The translations under genes and the position numbers were made by a program. Source: Vanrija pseudolonga (lineage: Eukaryota; Basidiomycota; Tremellomycetes; Trichosporonales; Trichosporonaceae). Taken from it: DNA of 64,000 nucleotides. The notes under the pieces are model-generated. The model was not told where the DNA came from, did not search any database, and saw nothing but the letters and a program-made list of their open reading frames with translations. This document shows, in pieces, positions 1 through 9,723 of this stretch (positions are counted from its first letter, which is position 1; the number at the start of each line of letters is the position of its first letter). The stretch is from the NCBI RefSeq assembly GCF_020906515.1, contig NC_085851.1:930001-994000 (forward strand), given 5' to 3'.

Positions 1-510
1 AACTTCATCTTCTGGGGCACACTTGGTCCTCACCGCCTGTTCGGCAAGGGCGGCCGCTTCACCTGGCTGCTCATCGGTCTCCCGCTCGGTGTTATCTTCC
101 CCATCGTCATGTTCGTCCTCAAGAAGCGCTTCCCCCGCAACAAGGTCCTCCAGGCCAGCCACCCCCTGCTTCTCATCCTCTCGTTCGGCTGGGCGTCAGG
201 TGCGTCGTGGGGCTCGTACGTCCCCGGCCTGTTCATCAACTTGTTCTCTTGGAATTTCCTCAAGAAGCGCTACCTCGAGTTCTGGTCGCGCTACAACTAT
301 GTCACCCTCGCCGCGCTCGGCACTGCCATCTCCATCAACGCGTTCCTCGTCTTCTTCTGCCTTGTCTTCCCCGGTGTCGACTTCCCGACCTGGTGGGGCA
401 ATGGCGGTGGCACCCCAGGGTGCATTGGCAGCTGGACCAACGCCGACTGTGGACGGTACAAGATTGGAGCGAAGGGTTACTTTGGCCCCGACCCGGGCAA
501 CTACCACTAA
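1..510 (+). CDS. OPT-family oligopeptide transporter, C-terminal part (5' end outside window)
   Basis: The frame is open from base 1 to a stop at 508-510 and gives 169 residues. It shows alternating hydrophobic helices and basic loops (for example FTWLLIGLPLGVIFPIVMFV, then KKRFPRNK), a W-x-Y-N-Y-V-T segment and a tail with Cys and a PDPGNYH end. This is the usual C-terminus of fungal OPT proton-coupled oligopeptide transporters of the plasma membrane. The family is normally 750-900 residues, so most of the gene lies upstream. I see no intron in this part. Substrate cannot be read from this fragment; glutathione, peptides or siderophores are possible in this family. Confidence 0.85.
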   Translation, partial: NFIFWGTLGPHRLFGKGGRFTWLLIGLPLGVIFPIVMFVLKKRFPRNKVLQASHPLLLILSFGWASGASWGSYVPGLFINLFSWNFLKKRYLEFWSRYNYVTLAALGTAISINAFLVFFCLVFPGVDFPTWWGNGGGTPGCIGSWTNADCGRYKIGAKGYFGPDPGNYH

Positions 511-1071
511 GCGGTGGTGTGGCGTGTGCAGGTGGTGGAGTGACGACAAATCTACTGTATTGAAAGTTAGTCGATTGTAGCAAGGGTTGTGATGTGAGAA
601 TCTGCTTCCAACTGGGTTGAATGCTAGGGGCCAACATGAGGGCCCCCCTACCCTCCCTATTCCTTTGGCCTACAAACAGGTCAGATTAGGCTGTTGGGCG
701 GTGATGTGTTCTCTCTGGTCTTGACCAGAAGCGAAACTAGGGCACACGGCATGAGAGGAAGCGCACGTAGTCACGCCACAGTCACGCATCCACTGTGCCA
801 CGCCGCCACACCTCGTTCGCACCCGAGGTGACGTGACGTCAGTGTCCACCCGGCGATCACGTCTCGATGTATATTGTTCATTGTGTCTCGCACAACACGA
901 CCTGCTGTTATAAGCCTGCAGGAAGCCCCTTTCAACCAGCACCCTCGTTCCACCCCCATCATCCCATCCTTTCCCCAGTTCAGGCTCTTTCGACTCTACC
1001 TCGTACTTCTCAGCCCACCTGCTCATTGCCCACAGTTTCACCACTACCGCCGTATCTCCTCGCGGAGCCTG
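511..1071. other. Intergenic, 561 bp
   Basis: This lies between the OPT stop and the first BTB gene and carries the terminator of one and the promoter of the other. Open frames here are short and have no family signal. CT-rich tracts near 910-1040 are typical of a fungal 5' leader. Confidence 0.5.
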
Positions 1072-1967
1072 ATGAACACCGCTCTGGAGAATGGCGTAGC
1101 GACCCCTGAGTCTGGGATGTCCACTGCCAACGAAGGCGACCCCATTATCATCGACGACGGCAAGGTCAAAGCCGACAACTGTACGACCGCCTACCGCCAC
1201 AAGTCCGACAGGAGCGTCGACACATCCATGAACAACGACGAGGAGTCATTCGCCGACGACGAAGAATGGACCGAGGGTGATTTCACGCTCATCAGCTCCG
1301 ACAATGTCCGCTTTCAAGTTCCCTCGTACTACCTCTTCGCGGCAAGGTATGTAGGAGGCCAGCATGCGGCGCCGAGGCCTGCTAACACTGCAGTCCCGTC
1401 TTTCGCAACGCGGGCGAAGTGAGCAACCCCGGGACCAAGTTTGTAGCCTTCACCGACAGGTCTTGTGAGAGCGCTGTCACGCTTCGTGACTTTCTCTACC
1501 TCGTTAAAACCGGCATGATACCAGTTGCGTGGGACGAGCCCCCCGACGACAATGCCGAATTCATTGAGCGCATCGCCGGAATCGTCTTGTTCCTCAGGAA
1601 GTATGAGTGTGACGCGATACTCCATATCCTCAAGCTTGGCTTCAATGAGGACTTCATGATGAGCGGTTACTTTTCGACCGAGGGCATCATCCTTGGCGCC
1701 AATGCCGATGACGTCGAGTATTGCGTCAAGGCCATCAATGCCTCCGAATGGACGGAGGAGCTCATGGACCCCGACGCCGACAAGGACCCCATTTTCCTTA
1801 ACCGTAGTGGATCCTTCGAACTCCTGCCGTGCAACATGTCCTTCACGGCCATCCAGCACATCCCTGTCGAGTATTACTGGGCTCTGTCGCGTTCGTGGAA
1901 AGGTAACAAGGACGCATGGCCAGATGAGTTCCGCAGGCTTGTGAAGATGGCCAGGAGGCGCCGGTGA
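1072..1967 (+). CDS. BTB/POZ-like domain protein 1
   Basis: Two exons, 1072-1346 and 1394-1967, are joined across a 47-nt intron (GTATGT...GCTAACACTGCAG) and give 282 residues. After an acidic N-terminus comes the BTB start pattern, W-x-x-G-D-F-T-L-I-S-S-D-x-V-x-F-x-V-P-S; the splice completes A-A-S-P-V-F-R-N. Helices follow with LRDFLYLVKTG and LRKYECDAIL, as in the BTB fold. The ATG at 1072 is the last in-frame Met with an acidic, non-hydrophobic start; ATG at 874 would add an unlikely Pro/His-rich leader. It is the first of three tandem copies (2213, 5059) sharing the intron position. BTB proteins often recruit substrates to CUL3 ligases. That role is inferred, and no MATH, Kelch or zinc-finger partner domain is visible. 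Confidence 0.8.
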
Positions 1968-2212
1968 GGAGCAGGGTCTTGTATCAGAGATTGCATCAAT
2001 GTGCAAGCACCTGATGCCGAATGTCGAGCGCTCCCTCGTCCTTTGACCAGCTGTGACATGCATGACGCTGGCGTCGCCGCTCGCCGGAGGGTGGACCACC
2101 AAAGTGGAGGTTCTGTGCGGGGCTCCGAGCACCTGCTTCAACTCACGTCCCTCCAGCACAGATCATTGCAGTGCATCTGAAGTCTCAACTGGACTTCAAC
2201 TCACTGGCAATA

Positions 2213-3143
2213 ATGAGCGACAGGATGGAGAGGCCGAAACAGCAGCGCAAGAGGAAGGCGGACGAAACGATCACCATGGACGCAGTGTGGTCCACTGGAG
2301 ACTTTGTGTTGATCAGCGCCGATCGCGTCAAGTTTTTCGTCCCCTCACAATTTGTTTGGGCCAGCAGGTGAGGCATGACGGTATGGTCTCCCGGCTTAGT
2401 CCTGCAGCCAAGTGTTTGCCGCTGGCCACATAGAAGCCGCATCCTCCAAAGGCCTCTATCTCACCGACAATACCTGTGAAGAGGCTGCGACTATCCGCGA
2501 GTTCCTCTCCATCATCACGACAGGCGACTTGGCGGGCGACTGGCTCGAGGCGGGCGCCGATGAAGAGCTGCTGTGTCAGCACATCGCAGCCCTCACCGCA
2601 TTCCTCAAGAAGTACAAGTGCGAACAGGCGGTCCGTGGTCTCCAGAGAGCCTTCTCCACCCGGTACTCGAGGCAGCGCAGGCTTCCGCTGGCAGGGCTCG
2701 TGCTCGGCGCACTCACCGACGACCTCGACCTGTGCACCGAAGCCATGTCCATTGCCCGAGACGAGAGCGACATGGACCCGGAGGCGAACTTCCTGCTGCC
2801 CGCCAACATGAGCCTCAAGGTGCACTTGCTCATCCCGAACGGGTACCTCTGGGCGCTTGCGACCTCGTGGACGGGTGATTGGGACGACTGGCCGCTTCAA
2901 TTTAGGCAGGCTGCGGACAAGGTAAGCAGCGGCGGCGCTTCACGCAACCTGACGCTCCCGAAACAGATCAAGGGTTCGGCACCTGAGCCCAAGTTGAACC
3001 CCGTGAAGCGACAGCGCCGGCCCTTGAACACCAACCCGGGCACCAACCCCGACACCAGCCTCGACATTAACCTCGACACCCAACCTGACACGAACACGGA
3101 CACCAACACAGACATCAATACGGACATGGATGTGTCCATGTAG
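2213..3143 (+). CDS. BTB/POZ-like domain protein 2 with Asp/Thr/Asn repeat tail
   Basis: Exons 2213-2367 and 2408-3143 with a 40-nt intron give 296 residues. The N-terminus is basic (MERPKQQRKRK), a possible nuclear signal, followed by W-S-T-G-D-F-V-L-I-S-A-D and, across the junction, W-A-S-S-Q-V-F. The BTB-like core continues to about residue 220. The tail after it holds NLS-like PVKRQRRP and about 12 short repeats of the type (N/D)-T-(N/D)-x-D-T from roughly 3028 to 3130. A second intron may lie at 2922-2966 (GTAAGC...ACCTGACG...CAG): it is 45 nt and frame-neutral, so both the retained and spliced forms code, the spliced one giving 281 residues. Paralogue of the genes at 1072 and 5059. Confidence 0.78.
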
Positions 3144-3956
3144 ATGACTCGCGAGCTGACATGGGTTGTGTCGGTCTGTTGGACGTTAGGAGGATGGGGC
3201 TGGCTGGCCGTCAACGTCGTTGTACGCGGAGCAGCCGCTGTTGCCCCCCTTTCACATGATGCTGGATGAAATTGCCCGGTGCGCTCTCTCCTCTCCATCT
3301 ACCCGAGCCATCATCGCACTTACGCACAGGATAACAACCCCATTGGCTCGCCGGCCCGTCATCCACACTAAGATAGCGGCGCATTGTAGACGTCAACCTT
3401 CGCCGAGACGTCCAACCTCCGGCCGCACTCGAGCTTGCTTGGGTCCCCAGCGAGATCCCCGATGAGCCCCAGTCCCGCGTGCGTCATCGCACACCAAGCT
3501 CCAGCATCCGTGGTCCCAATGGTGCAGCGCTGCAGTGCTATGACGCCGAATGGCTTGTGAGATCGAACACTGACTGACGTTTATTTAGGTTGTTCTAATT
3601 TCTGACCCTGGCCTAACAGCCTTCCTCCAAGGCACACTTTGCACCCGGCTGACAGTCTACCGCCTAAACGAACAGACGGACCGTCGTCAACCGGAGCTAC
3701 CGAAAGCTAATCGCCTCGATCCAACCCACGAGATGATGCATTGACTTTAGCAACACCCAACATGTGTTGCGCAACGCTAGACGACACTGGCTCCAACTTT
3801 GACAATGGCCCGCTCACATCAAGCGCACGGCGAGCTCGCCGCTTGCCCCAATCGGACGACGCTGCGCCGCTGAGATGTCGTGCAGCGAGCAGTACTTAAG
3901 CCGGCGCGAGGAGGTGCTGTTTGCTCACTCCCCAACCCCCAACAGCCTCAGCCACA
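3144..3956. other. Intergenic, 813 bp, upstream of the GH18 gene
   Basis: No coding signal is convincing here. The last 80 bases contain TACTTAAG (about 3892-3899) and a CT/CA-rich leader just before the GH18 ATG, which could serve as its core promoter. The rest shows nothing recognisable. Confidence 0.4.
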
Positions 3957-4901
3957 ATGGTCTCCCTCGTCAAGCTCTTCTCAGTCATCGTCACCCTCGC
4001 TGCCAGCGTTTCGGCTGCTCCAGCCGTCGAGCCGCAGATCGCCAAGCGCGCTGTCGGCCTCCAGACCTCGTGCCCTGGTGGGCCAGTCTACGCCGGCTAC
4101 TTCCGCTCGTGGCGCGACGTTGCTGCCGACTCGACCAACCCTCAGGTCAAGATGTCCGACCTGCCCGCCGGCACGGACATTGCGTTCGTCTTCCCGATGG
4201 GCTCCGAGGACCCGGGATTCTGGACGACGTTGCGCGACTCGTACGTCCCCGCACTGCACGCCAGGGGCACCAAGCTTGTTCGCACCGTCTTCATCGACCG
4301 CCTCCTCAAGGTCGCCGTCCCCGCCGACGGCAACTACGACGCTATTGCCCAGCAGCTCATCGGCGAGTTTGTCACGCCCTGGGGACTCGACGGCATCGAC
4401 ATCGACATGGAGCAGAGCCTGACCTCGGCCCAGGCGACGCACAGCGCCAACATCATCATCGCACTCAGCAAGTACCTCGGCCCTCGTAGCAGCAAGCCTG
4501 GCACGTACCTCATCTACGACACCAACGAGGACGTTCATGAGCTCGCGATCAAGGTCGCCCCGTACGTCAACTACATCCAGATCCAGGCGTACGGTCGCAA
4601 TGGGCCCTCGCTCCAGTCGACGTGGAACGGGTACGCGCCGTACTACTCGTCGTGTCAGTTCTCCATCGGCTTCTCGTTCTACGAGGAACGTGGGGCCTAC
4701 TGGGGTGATTCGTCCCAGCCCTTCTGGGCGAGCAACGCCGCAAACTACGCCCAGTGGAACCCTGCCGGTGGCAAGAAGGGTGGTCTCTTCAGCTATGCCA
4801 TCGACCGCGACTGGAAGGACTATGGAGACGACACGCTCACCGTCCCCACCTACGAGTACAGCAAGCAGCTCATCCCCCTCAACAAGCAGTACTCGACGTA
4901 G
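3957..4901 (+). CDS. Secreted GH18 glycoside hydrolase (EndoF/H-like or chitinase)
   Basis: A single exon encodes 314 residues. Residues 1-20 (MVSLVKLFSVIVTLAASVSA) form a signal peptide and a KR at about 26-27 could be a Kex2 site. The GH18 catalytic motif D-G-I-D-I-D-M-E lies near residue 145, with the last Glu as proton donor. Beta-strand motifs YAGYFRSWRD, DIAFVFP and NYIQIQAYGR fit the TIM barrel, as in the endo-beta-N-acetylglucosaminidase (F1/H) branch. The enzyme would act outside the cell on chitin or N-glycans; I favour the endoglycosidase branch because the protein is short and lacks a chitin-binding module. It sits between BTB genes 2 and 3, so the tandem array was interrupted or rearranged. 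Confidence 0.85.
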   Translation: MVSLVKLFSVIVTLAASVSAAPAVEPQIAKRAVGLQTSCPGGPVYAGYFRSWRDVAADSTNPQVKMSDLPAGTDIAFVFPMGSEDPGFWTTLRDSYVPALHARGTKLVRTVFIDRLLKVAVPADGNYDAIAQQLIGEFVTPWGLDGIDIDMEQSLTSAQATHSANIIIALSKYLGPRSSKPGTYLIYDTNEDVHELAIKVAPYVNYIQIQAYGRNGPSLQSTWNGYAPYYSSCQFSIGFSFYEERGAYWGDSSQPFWASNAANYAQWNPAGGKKGGLFSYAIDRDWKDYGDDTLTVPTYEYSKQLIPLNKQYST

Positions 4902-5058
4902 TGAAAGTAGAAGACCCAGAGATAGAGATCAGAAGTCAAGTTATTATTGTGCTGGTCCAAGTTGAGCCCGTCGGAGCCCCAGACGCCCACTGCCAATGTT
5001 AAAGGACGCCCTTGGGCTAGTTTGTTCTCTGTCTCTCACACACTCTCTCATCATCAAC

Positions 5059-5843
5059 ATGGGCGACAACAAGGGAATACACATTCTGCAGGCTACCACC
5101 GCGACCCAGGAGTATATCTCGGATGACCCCACATGGGCTAGCGGCGACTTTACGCTCATCAGCACCGACGGCATCCGCTTCCGCGTGCCCTCGTGGTTCA
5201 TCCTGGCAGCGAGGTGACCCGGAGGTGCCTTCGGCACCATGGAGTCAGCTCACGCGCCGTCAGCCCCGTGTTCCGCGATGCTGATGGCTCGGGCACCACC
5301 TCCGGCGACAAACAGCTCGACTTCACCGACAGCCACTGCGAAACGGCCAGCACCCTGTGCGACTTCCTCGCCCTCGTGACGACCTCTAAGCTGCATACTC
5401 TGTGGGTGTCGTACGGCGTCGTCGAGCTGTGCGAGCACATCTCCAACCTCGTCACCTTCCTCCGCAAGTACGACTGCGAGGGACCTCTGCACAGCCTCAT
5501 CCTCGCCTTCCACTATGCGTTCCTCCTCCGCGACGACAGGGACTCGTCGCTCGAGGCGTTGCTCCTTGGCGCGATGGCCGACAACGTCGACTACTGTAAG
5601 AAGGCGATCCGTGCCAGCAAGTGGGAATATGTCGTAGATACGTCGCCGACCAACCCCCTCGCCGAAGCCCGCCGCGGGTGCTTTACGCTCCTGCCTTGCA
5701 ACATGCCCCTCATTGTCTACGAGCTCTTCCCGACCAAGTACAGCTGGGCTCTGGGTCGTTCTTGGCCCGATGCTGCGGACGACCGGGGCAGATGGGTGGA
5801 GCTCTTTGCTGGGCTGGTGGAGAAGGCGAGCGCGTCCCGCTAG
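5059..5843 (+). CDS. BTB/POZ-like domain protein 3
   Basis: Exons 5059-5213 and 5264-5843 (50-nt intron, GTGACC...CGTCAG) give 244 residues. The intron again falls inside the codon between A-A and P-V-F, exactly as in the two upstream copies. W-A-S-G-D-F-T-L-I-S-T-D opens the BTB-like domain; LRKYDCEGPLHSLILAFHYAF and LLLGAMADNVDYCKKAI match the copy at 1072 closely, as does the LLPCNMPL segment. There is no extended tail. The leader is CT-rich (TCTCTCACACACTCTCTCATC) just before the ATG. Function is unknown; a cullin-3 adaptor role is inferred from the fold only. Confidence 0.8.
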
Positions 5844-6031
5844 GCTATGTGCTGTGGCCCAATGTTGTCATTCATCAGCCCAGCGCATATTGAGACTTGT
5901 GGCTGCGAGTTCGAGTACATGTACCATGCCATCCTGTTCCCTCAACCTCTTCCCCAGGCTGCTGCTTGCCACACAGCTTCATACGTACACGATACGACTC
6001 GTAACTACTGCCTACACATGGTCAGGACAAA

Positions 6032-7327
6032 CTAAGTGCGCAAGGTCCACTTCCCCCCGCACAGTATCCACTCCTCGAGCAGGTTCGACGCACTCGGCAC
6101 AAGCTCGATCAGTCGCTGCTTCTCAGTCAACGTCGCGGCGTACTCTTCAAGGGAGAGGTTGGTGATGCGGCCAGTCTCCATGAGGTTGGCAAGATAGGGA
6201 ATAGCCCGTTTACAGATGGGGCCGCGATCGCCTTGCTTGTCATCTGGGCGATCGTAGGGATACCAATCACCGGCAACTCGCAACCTGTCGATGATGTTTG
6301 GAGCGGCGAGGCTGTGGTCAAACCTCTTGGTGCGATCAGAGCGAAGGCCATTGGAGGTGTTGCTGCCCGAGGGGGTGCCGTCCGATGAGTCGCCGTTAGG
6401 GGTATCGTCCTCCTCAAGAAAAGCCTCGAGTCCGACGAACGTGATGCTTGTGGGCGAGCAACCAGCGGCTTTGGCTGCTTCAAGGACGTAATAGATGTTG
6501 GCGAAAACGACGGTTTTGCACTCAGGGTCGTCCAGAGAGTCCAGAGCGGGGAAGACCAGGACGAGAGCCGTATGCGCTCCCCAGCGCGGAGGTTGGCGCT
6601 TGGCGTAGAGGATGGGACCGTCGAGGCATTCCATATCGCCTGAGCGGGGTAGGAAGTGGTACACAGCCTTTCGCGGCTGGTTCCTATCCGCCGCTCGACA
6701 ACAACTGAATGGATCGGAGATGTGAAGCTGGCCGAAGACGACGGCCGTCGACTCAACCGGAAGACCGAGGTCGTATGTGAATGCTGGCTTCGCAAAGCGG
6801 TTGAGGTCTCGAGGAAATTGCTCGTACCAGATACGGCAGGCCGTCACATGTGGAAACGGCGTGGCTGGCGGGTTATCGCCGGCAAACGTTGTTGCCCACG
6901 CTAGCGGACAATCAAGGATCCTGACGTGTCGCCCAAGCCTAATCTGGGTGAGAGCGAATATCACCTGGGGCGAACTCGAGCGGACGTCACGAATGAAGAC
7001 CACCGCCTCTCGCCATCCAGGCAGTGAACGCCCCATTGGGTCGACTAAATCGAAGGTTGAAACATTGGGGTCACCGGTTGTGTATGTGCGGCATTGGAAC
7101 ACAACATGGCGCGCGAGAATGGAGTCGGCCTCGTTCTGGAAACGGCTGTTGACTTGGCGCCAGGCGAAGAGCGTCGAACGGTCGCAGAAGCGAAGGATGT
7201 TGTCCATGACATGGTGATTGCCGTTGCCATCGAGAATGATCTTGAGGCCGGTGTTCTCGGGGGTTGGGAGGGGGAGGGGTATCGCTGGGGTGGGATGGGT
7301 GTCCAACGTCGGAAGTGACTCAGACAT
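6032..7327 (-). CDS. Family 1 F-box-like protein, member 1
   Basis: An intronless gene of 431 residues. An F-box-like segment lies at about residues 35-75 (VMDNILRFCDRSTLFAWRQV followed by NSRFQNEAD). Long beta/alpha stretches without clear repeats follow, then an acidic, Ser/Asn-rich insert around residues 300-340. The C-terminus carries the family motif N-L-S-L-E-E-Y and ends in a helix. Six relatives occur in this window, all on the minus strand (10896, 12590, 22836, 35927, 38958, 40531). F-box proteins usually deliver substrates to SCF ubiquitin ligases through Skp1; here the F-box is weak and the role is inferred. A TATA-like sequence lies about 140 bp upstream. Confidence 0.75.
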   Translation of the reverse strand: MSESLPTLDTHPTPAIPLPLPTPENTGLKIILDGNGNHHVMDNILRFCDRSTLFAWRQVNSRFQNEADSILARHVVFQCRTYTTGDPNVSTFDLVDPMGRSLPGWREAVVFIRDVRSSSPQVIFALTQIRLGRHVRILDCPLAWATTFAGDNPPATPFPHVTACRIWYEQFPRDLNRFAKPAFTYDLGLPVESTAVVFGQLHISDPFSCCRAADRNQPRKAVYHFLPRSGDMECLDGPILYAKRQPPRWGAHTALVLVFPALDSLDDPECKTVVFANIYYVLEAAKAAGCSPTSITFVGLEAFLEEDDTPNGDSSDGTPSGSNTSNGLRSDRTKRFDHSLAAPNIIDRLRVAGDWYPYDRPDDKQGDRGPICKRAIPYLANLMETGRITNLSLEEYAATLTEKQRLIELVPSASNLLEEWILCGGKWTLRT

Positions 7328-7466
7328 GGTCGGCCGGATGAACTTGGGGAGGAACAGAGAGTGAAGAGGGTTGGAGGGTGGGAGGAGAGAGGTAACAGCG
7401 AAGAGAGTGAGAAGAGTGAGAAGAGTGAGGAGTGAGAGTGAGTTGACGAAAGGAAGACGGGTGAAC

Positions 7467-7475
7467 GATATAAAT
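7467..7475 (-). promoter_or_regulatory. TATA-like box upstream of family 1 member 1
   Basis: The minus strand reads ATTTATATC here, about 140 bases before the ATG at 7327, with a CT-rich leader between them. This is a plausible core promoter, unsupported by any other signal. Confidence 0.3.
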
Positions 7476-7621
7476 GCAGACAGGCGGACCGGGGGCGAGG
7501 CGCATCAGTCAACTCGCACGCATTCTGCTCCCGTTGTCCTTGCGGTGAGTAAACCTTGCCCCCTCATACCTTGTGCTATGACTTCATCCAATGCTGCTGC
7601 TGATACCCAATGCTCTCACAC

Positions 7622-9318
7622 TTACGCGCCGAGGTGCTCGGCCGCCTTGACGAGGGTGCGCACGCCGAAACCAGTGCCCTCGGCCGTCGTGTAGCCGTAA
7701 GGCGCGCCAAAGTTGGCCGAGGGGCCAGCAATGTCGAGGTGAGCCCAGTTGTTCTTGTCGCCCGCAAACTGCTGGAGGAAGACACCAGCCTTGCACATGC
7801 CACCCCAGGGGATCGAGCCAATGTTCTTAAAGTCGGCAGTGGTCGACTTCAGGTCCTCGAGCATCTCCTCAGGCAGAGGCATGGCCCAGAAGTTCTCGCC
7901 AGCCTCGGCAGACGCCTTCTTGATGGCCTCGACAGCGGGGTCGTCGCCCATGACGGCGGCGGTGCGCATGCCGAGGGCGACGAGCTGGGCGCCGGTGAGG
8001 GTGGCAATGTTGAACAGGAGGTCGGGGTTGGACTCGACGGCGACCGAGAGACCATCAGCGAGGACGAGACGGCCCTCGGCGTCGGTGTTGTGGATCTCGG
8101 TGGTGAGGCCGTTGCGCTGGCGGATGACGTCGGCGTTCTTGAGGGCCGAGCCGCTGGGCATGTTCTCGGCGAGACACAGGTAGCCGGTGACGCGAACGGG
8201 GAGCTTGAGCTCCGCGGCGGCAAGGACGGCGTGGAGCGTAGCGGCGGCACCGCCCATGTCGCTCTTCATCTCGTGCATCTTGGCGCTGGGCTTGAGCGAA
8301 AGTCCTCCAGAGTCGAAGGTGACGCCTGGGAGGGTTAGCAACGGCTCAAGGCACTCGACTCACCCTTGCCGACAATGGCAACGCGCTTGGCGTTCTCGCC
8401 ACCAGCAGGAGTGTACGAGACGATGACGAAGCGGGGCTCCTTCTCGGAGCCCTTGCCGACACCGAGGATACCGCCCATGTTCTCCTTGCGGAGGCGCTCG
8501 ACGTCCCAGACCTCGACGTCGACACCGGCGACCTTCTTGCCAGCGGCAACAGCGACGTCGGCAAAGGTGGCAGGGAAGAGATCGTTGGGAGGCGTGTTGA
8601 CGAGGTCACGGGCGTGCTTGACGTGGCGAGCGACAATGTCGGCGCGCTTGATGGCGTCCTCGGCACCGGCGGCAGAAGTCACAACCTCGACGGCCTCGAT
8701 GGGCTTGCCCGAGTCCTTGGACTTGAACGCGGTCCAGGTGTATGAGCCGAGCGAAGCACCCTCAGCAATCGCCTGGACAGCCTCTGCGGAGGCTGCAGGG
8801 AGCGCGATAGCAACCGACTTGACGTTGCCGAGGCCGGCAGCGGCACGGACAGCAGCACCGGCGGCGCGGCGGAGCGACTCGTGCTTGGCACCCGACTCGG
8901 GGACCTTGCCGAGGCCGGCAAAGATGACGACCTTGCCGTCGATGGGCAGAGCAAGGGTAGCGTCCTGCTTGCCCTTGAAGCCGAGGGTGTTGAGGCTGTC
9001 GGCAACGGCGGCCGAGATGCCGGCCTCGTCAGCGCCAAGGACCTTGACGGTCTCGCCGTCAGCAGCGGCGCCGACGACCAGGACGTCGGCGGTAGGCTGG
9101 GCGACGGCCGAGAGCTTGAGCTCGGCGTGGGTGGGGAGCTCGGGGCGGCCCGAGACGTCGGCGGGGAGGATGGGCATGGTGGAGAAGCGGTGGAGGTGGA
9201 GCTGGTTGGGGCGGGGAGTGACAAGAACGGGGCGGGCGAGGCGCGCGATGGGCTTTGTAGTAGCGATGAGGGACGGTGCCGATCGAAGAAGAGTTGCGCG
9301 GGCGCGAGCGGTGAGCAT
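7622..9318 (-). CDS. M17 leucine aminopeptidase, spliced, with mitochondrial-type leader
   Basis: Exons 9318-8364 and 8325-7622 flank a 38-nt intron (GTGAGT...TTGCTAACCCTCCCAG); the product is 552 residues. The join rebuilds the metal site V-G-K-G-V-T-F-D-S-G-G. Other M17 signatures are S-D-M-G-G-A-A and N-T-D-A-E-G-R-L-V-L-A-D, so the two-zinc ligands and the catalytic Lys and Arg are present. The enzyme removes N-terminal hydrophobic residues from peptides. The first 47 residues are Arg/Ala-rich with no acidic residues, like a mitochondrial presequence, and a second Met begins the conserved N-domain (MPILPADVSGRPEL); alternative starts could give mitochondrial and cytosolic forms. Length fits the family plus leader. 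Confidence 0.92.
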
Positions 9319-9723
9319 CGAGTGGGCACACAGAACGCAGCACGTCTATGCGAGATATACAAAGGACTGAGAGCGAGAAACTCGGAGCGAGATGTGGGTC
9401 AGAATAGGTCAGAATGGGTCAGAAAAAGGAGGACCACGCCGGCCGGACCCTCGAGACGTCATGACACCGCGTGGTCGGAATTGCCAATGCAGCGTGGAGC
9501 CCCAGATAAATCGGTCATCTGCGACCTCGGCGAAGGTGCTCGGCGCGACGGCGACCAACAATGTGCAACGAGTTGCAGACGGGCAGGGGGCGAGCCTGAC
9601 GCGTCACGCATGTATGGGCGATCGAGGGGCTGCTTGACAGCGACGACCTCGCTCACCTCGGCACAGTTGCACTTCTTGACACTACTCTATCCATGCCAGC
9701 AGATTCACGCCCTACTACATCCT
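9319..9723. other. Intergenic, 405 bp
   Basis: Promoter side of the aminopeptidase gene and 3' side of the next minus-strand gene. It contains a short direct repeat, GGTCAGAAT, near 9397-9416. Nothing else is recognised. Confidence 0.4.

Noticed and set aside
7610-8338. Plus-strand 242-codon frame opposite the aminopeptidase
   Set aside because: Shadow frame; the minus strand carries the M17 catalytic motifs.
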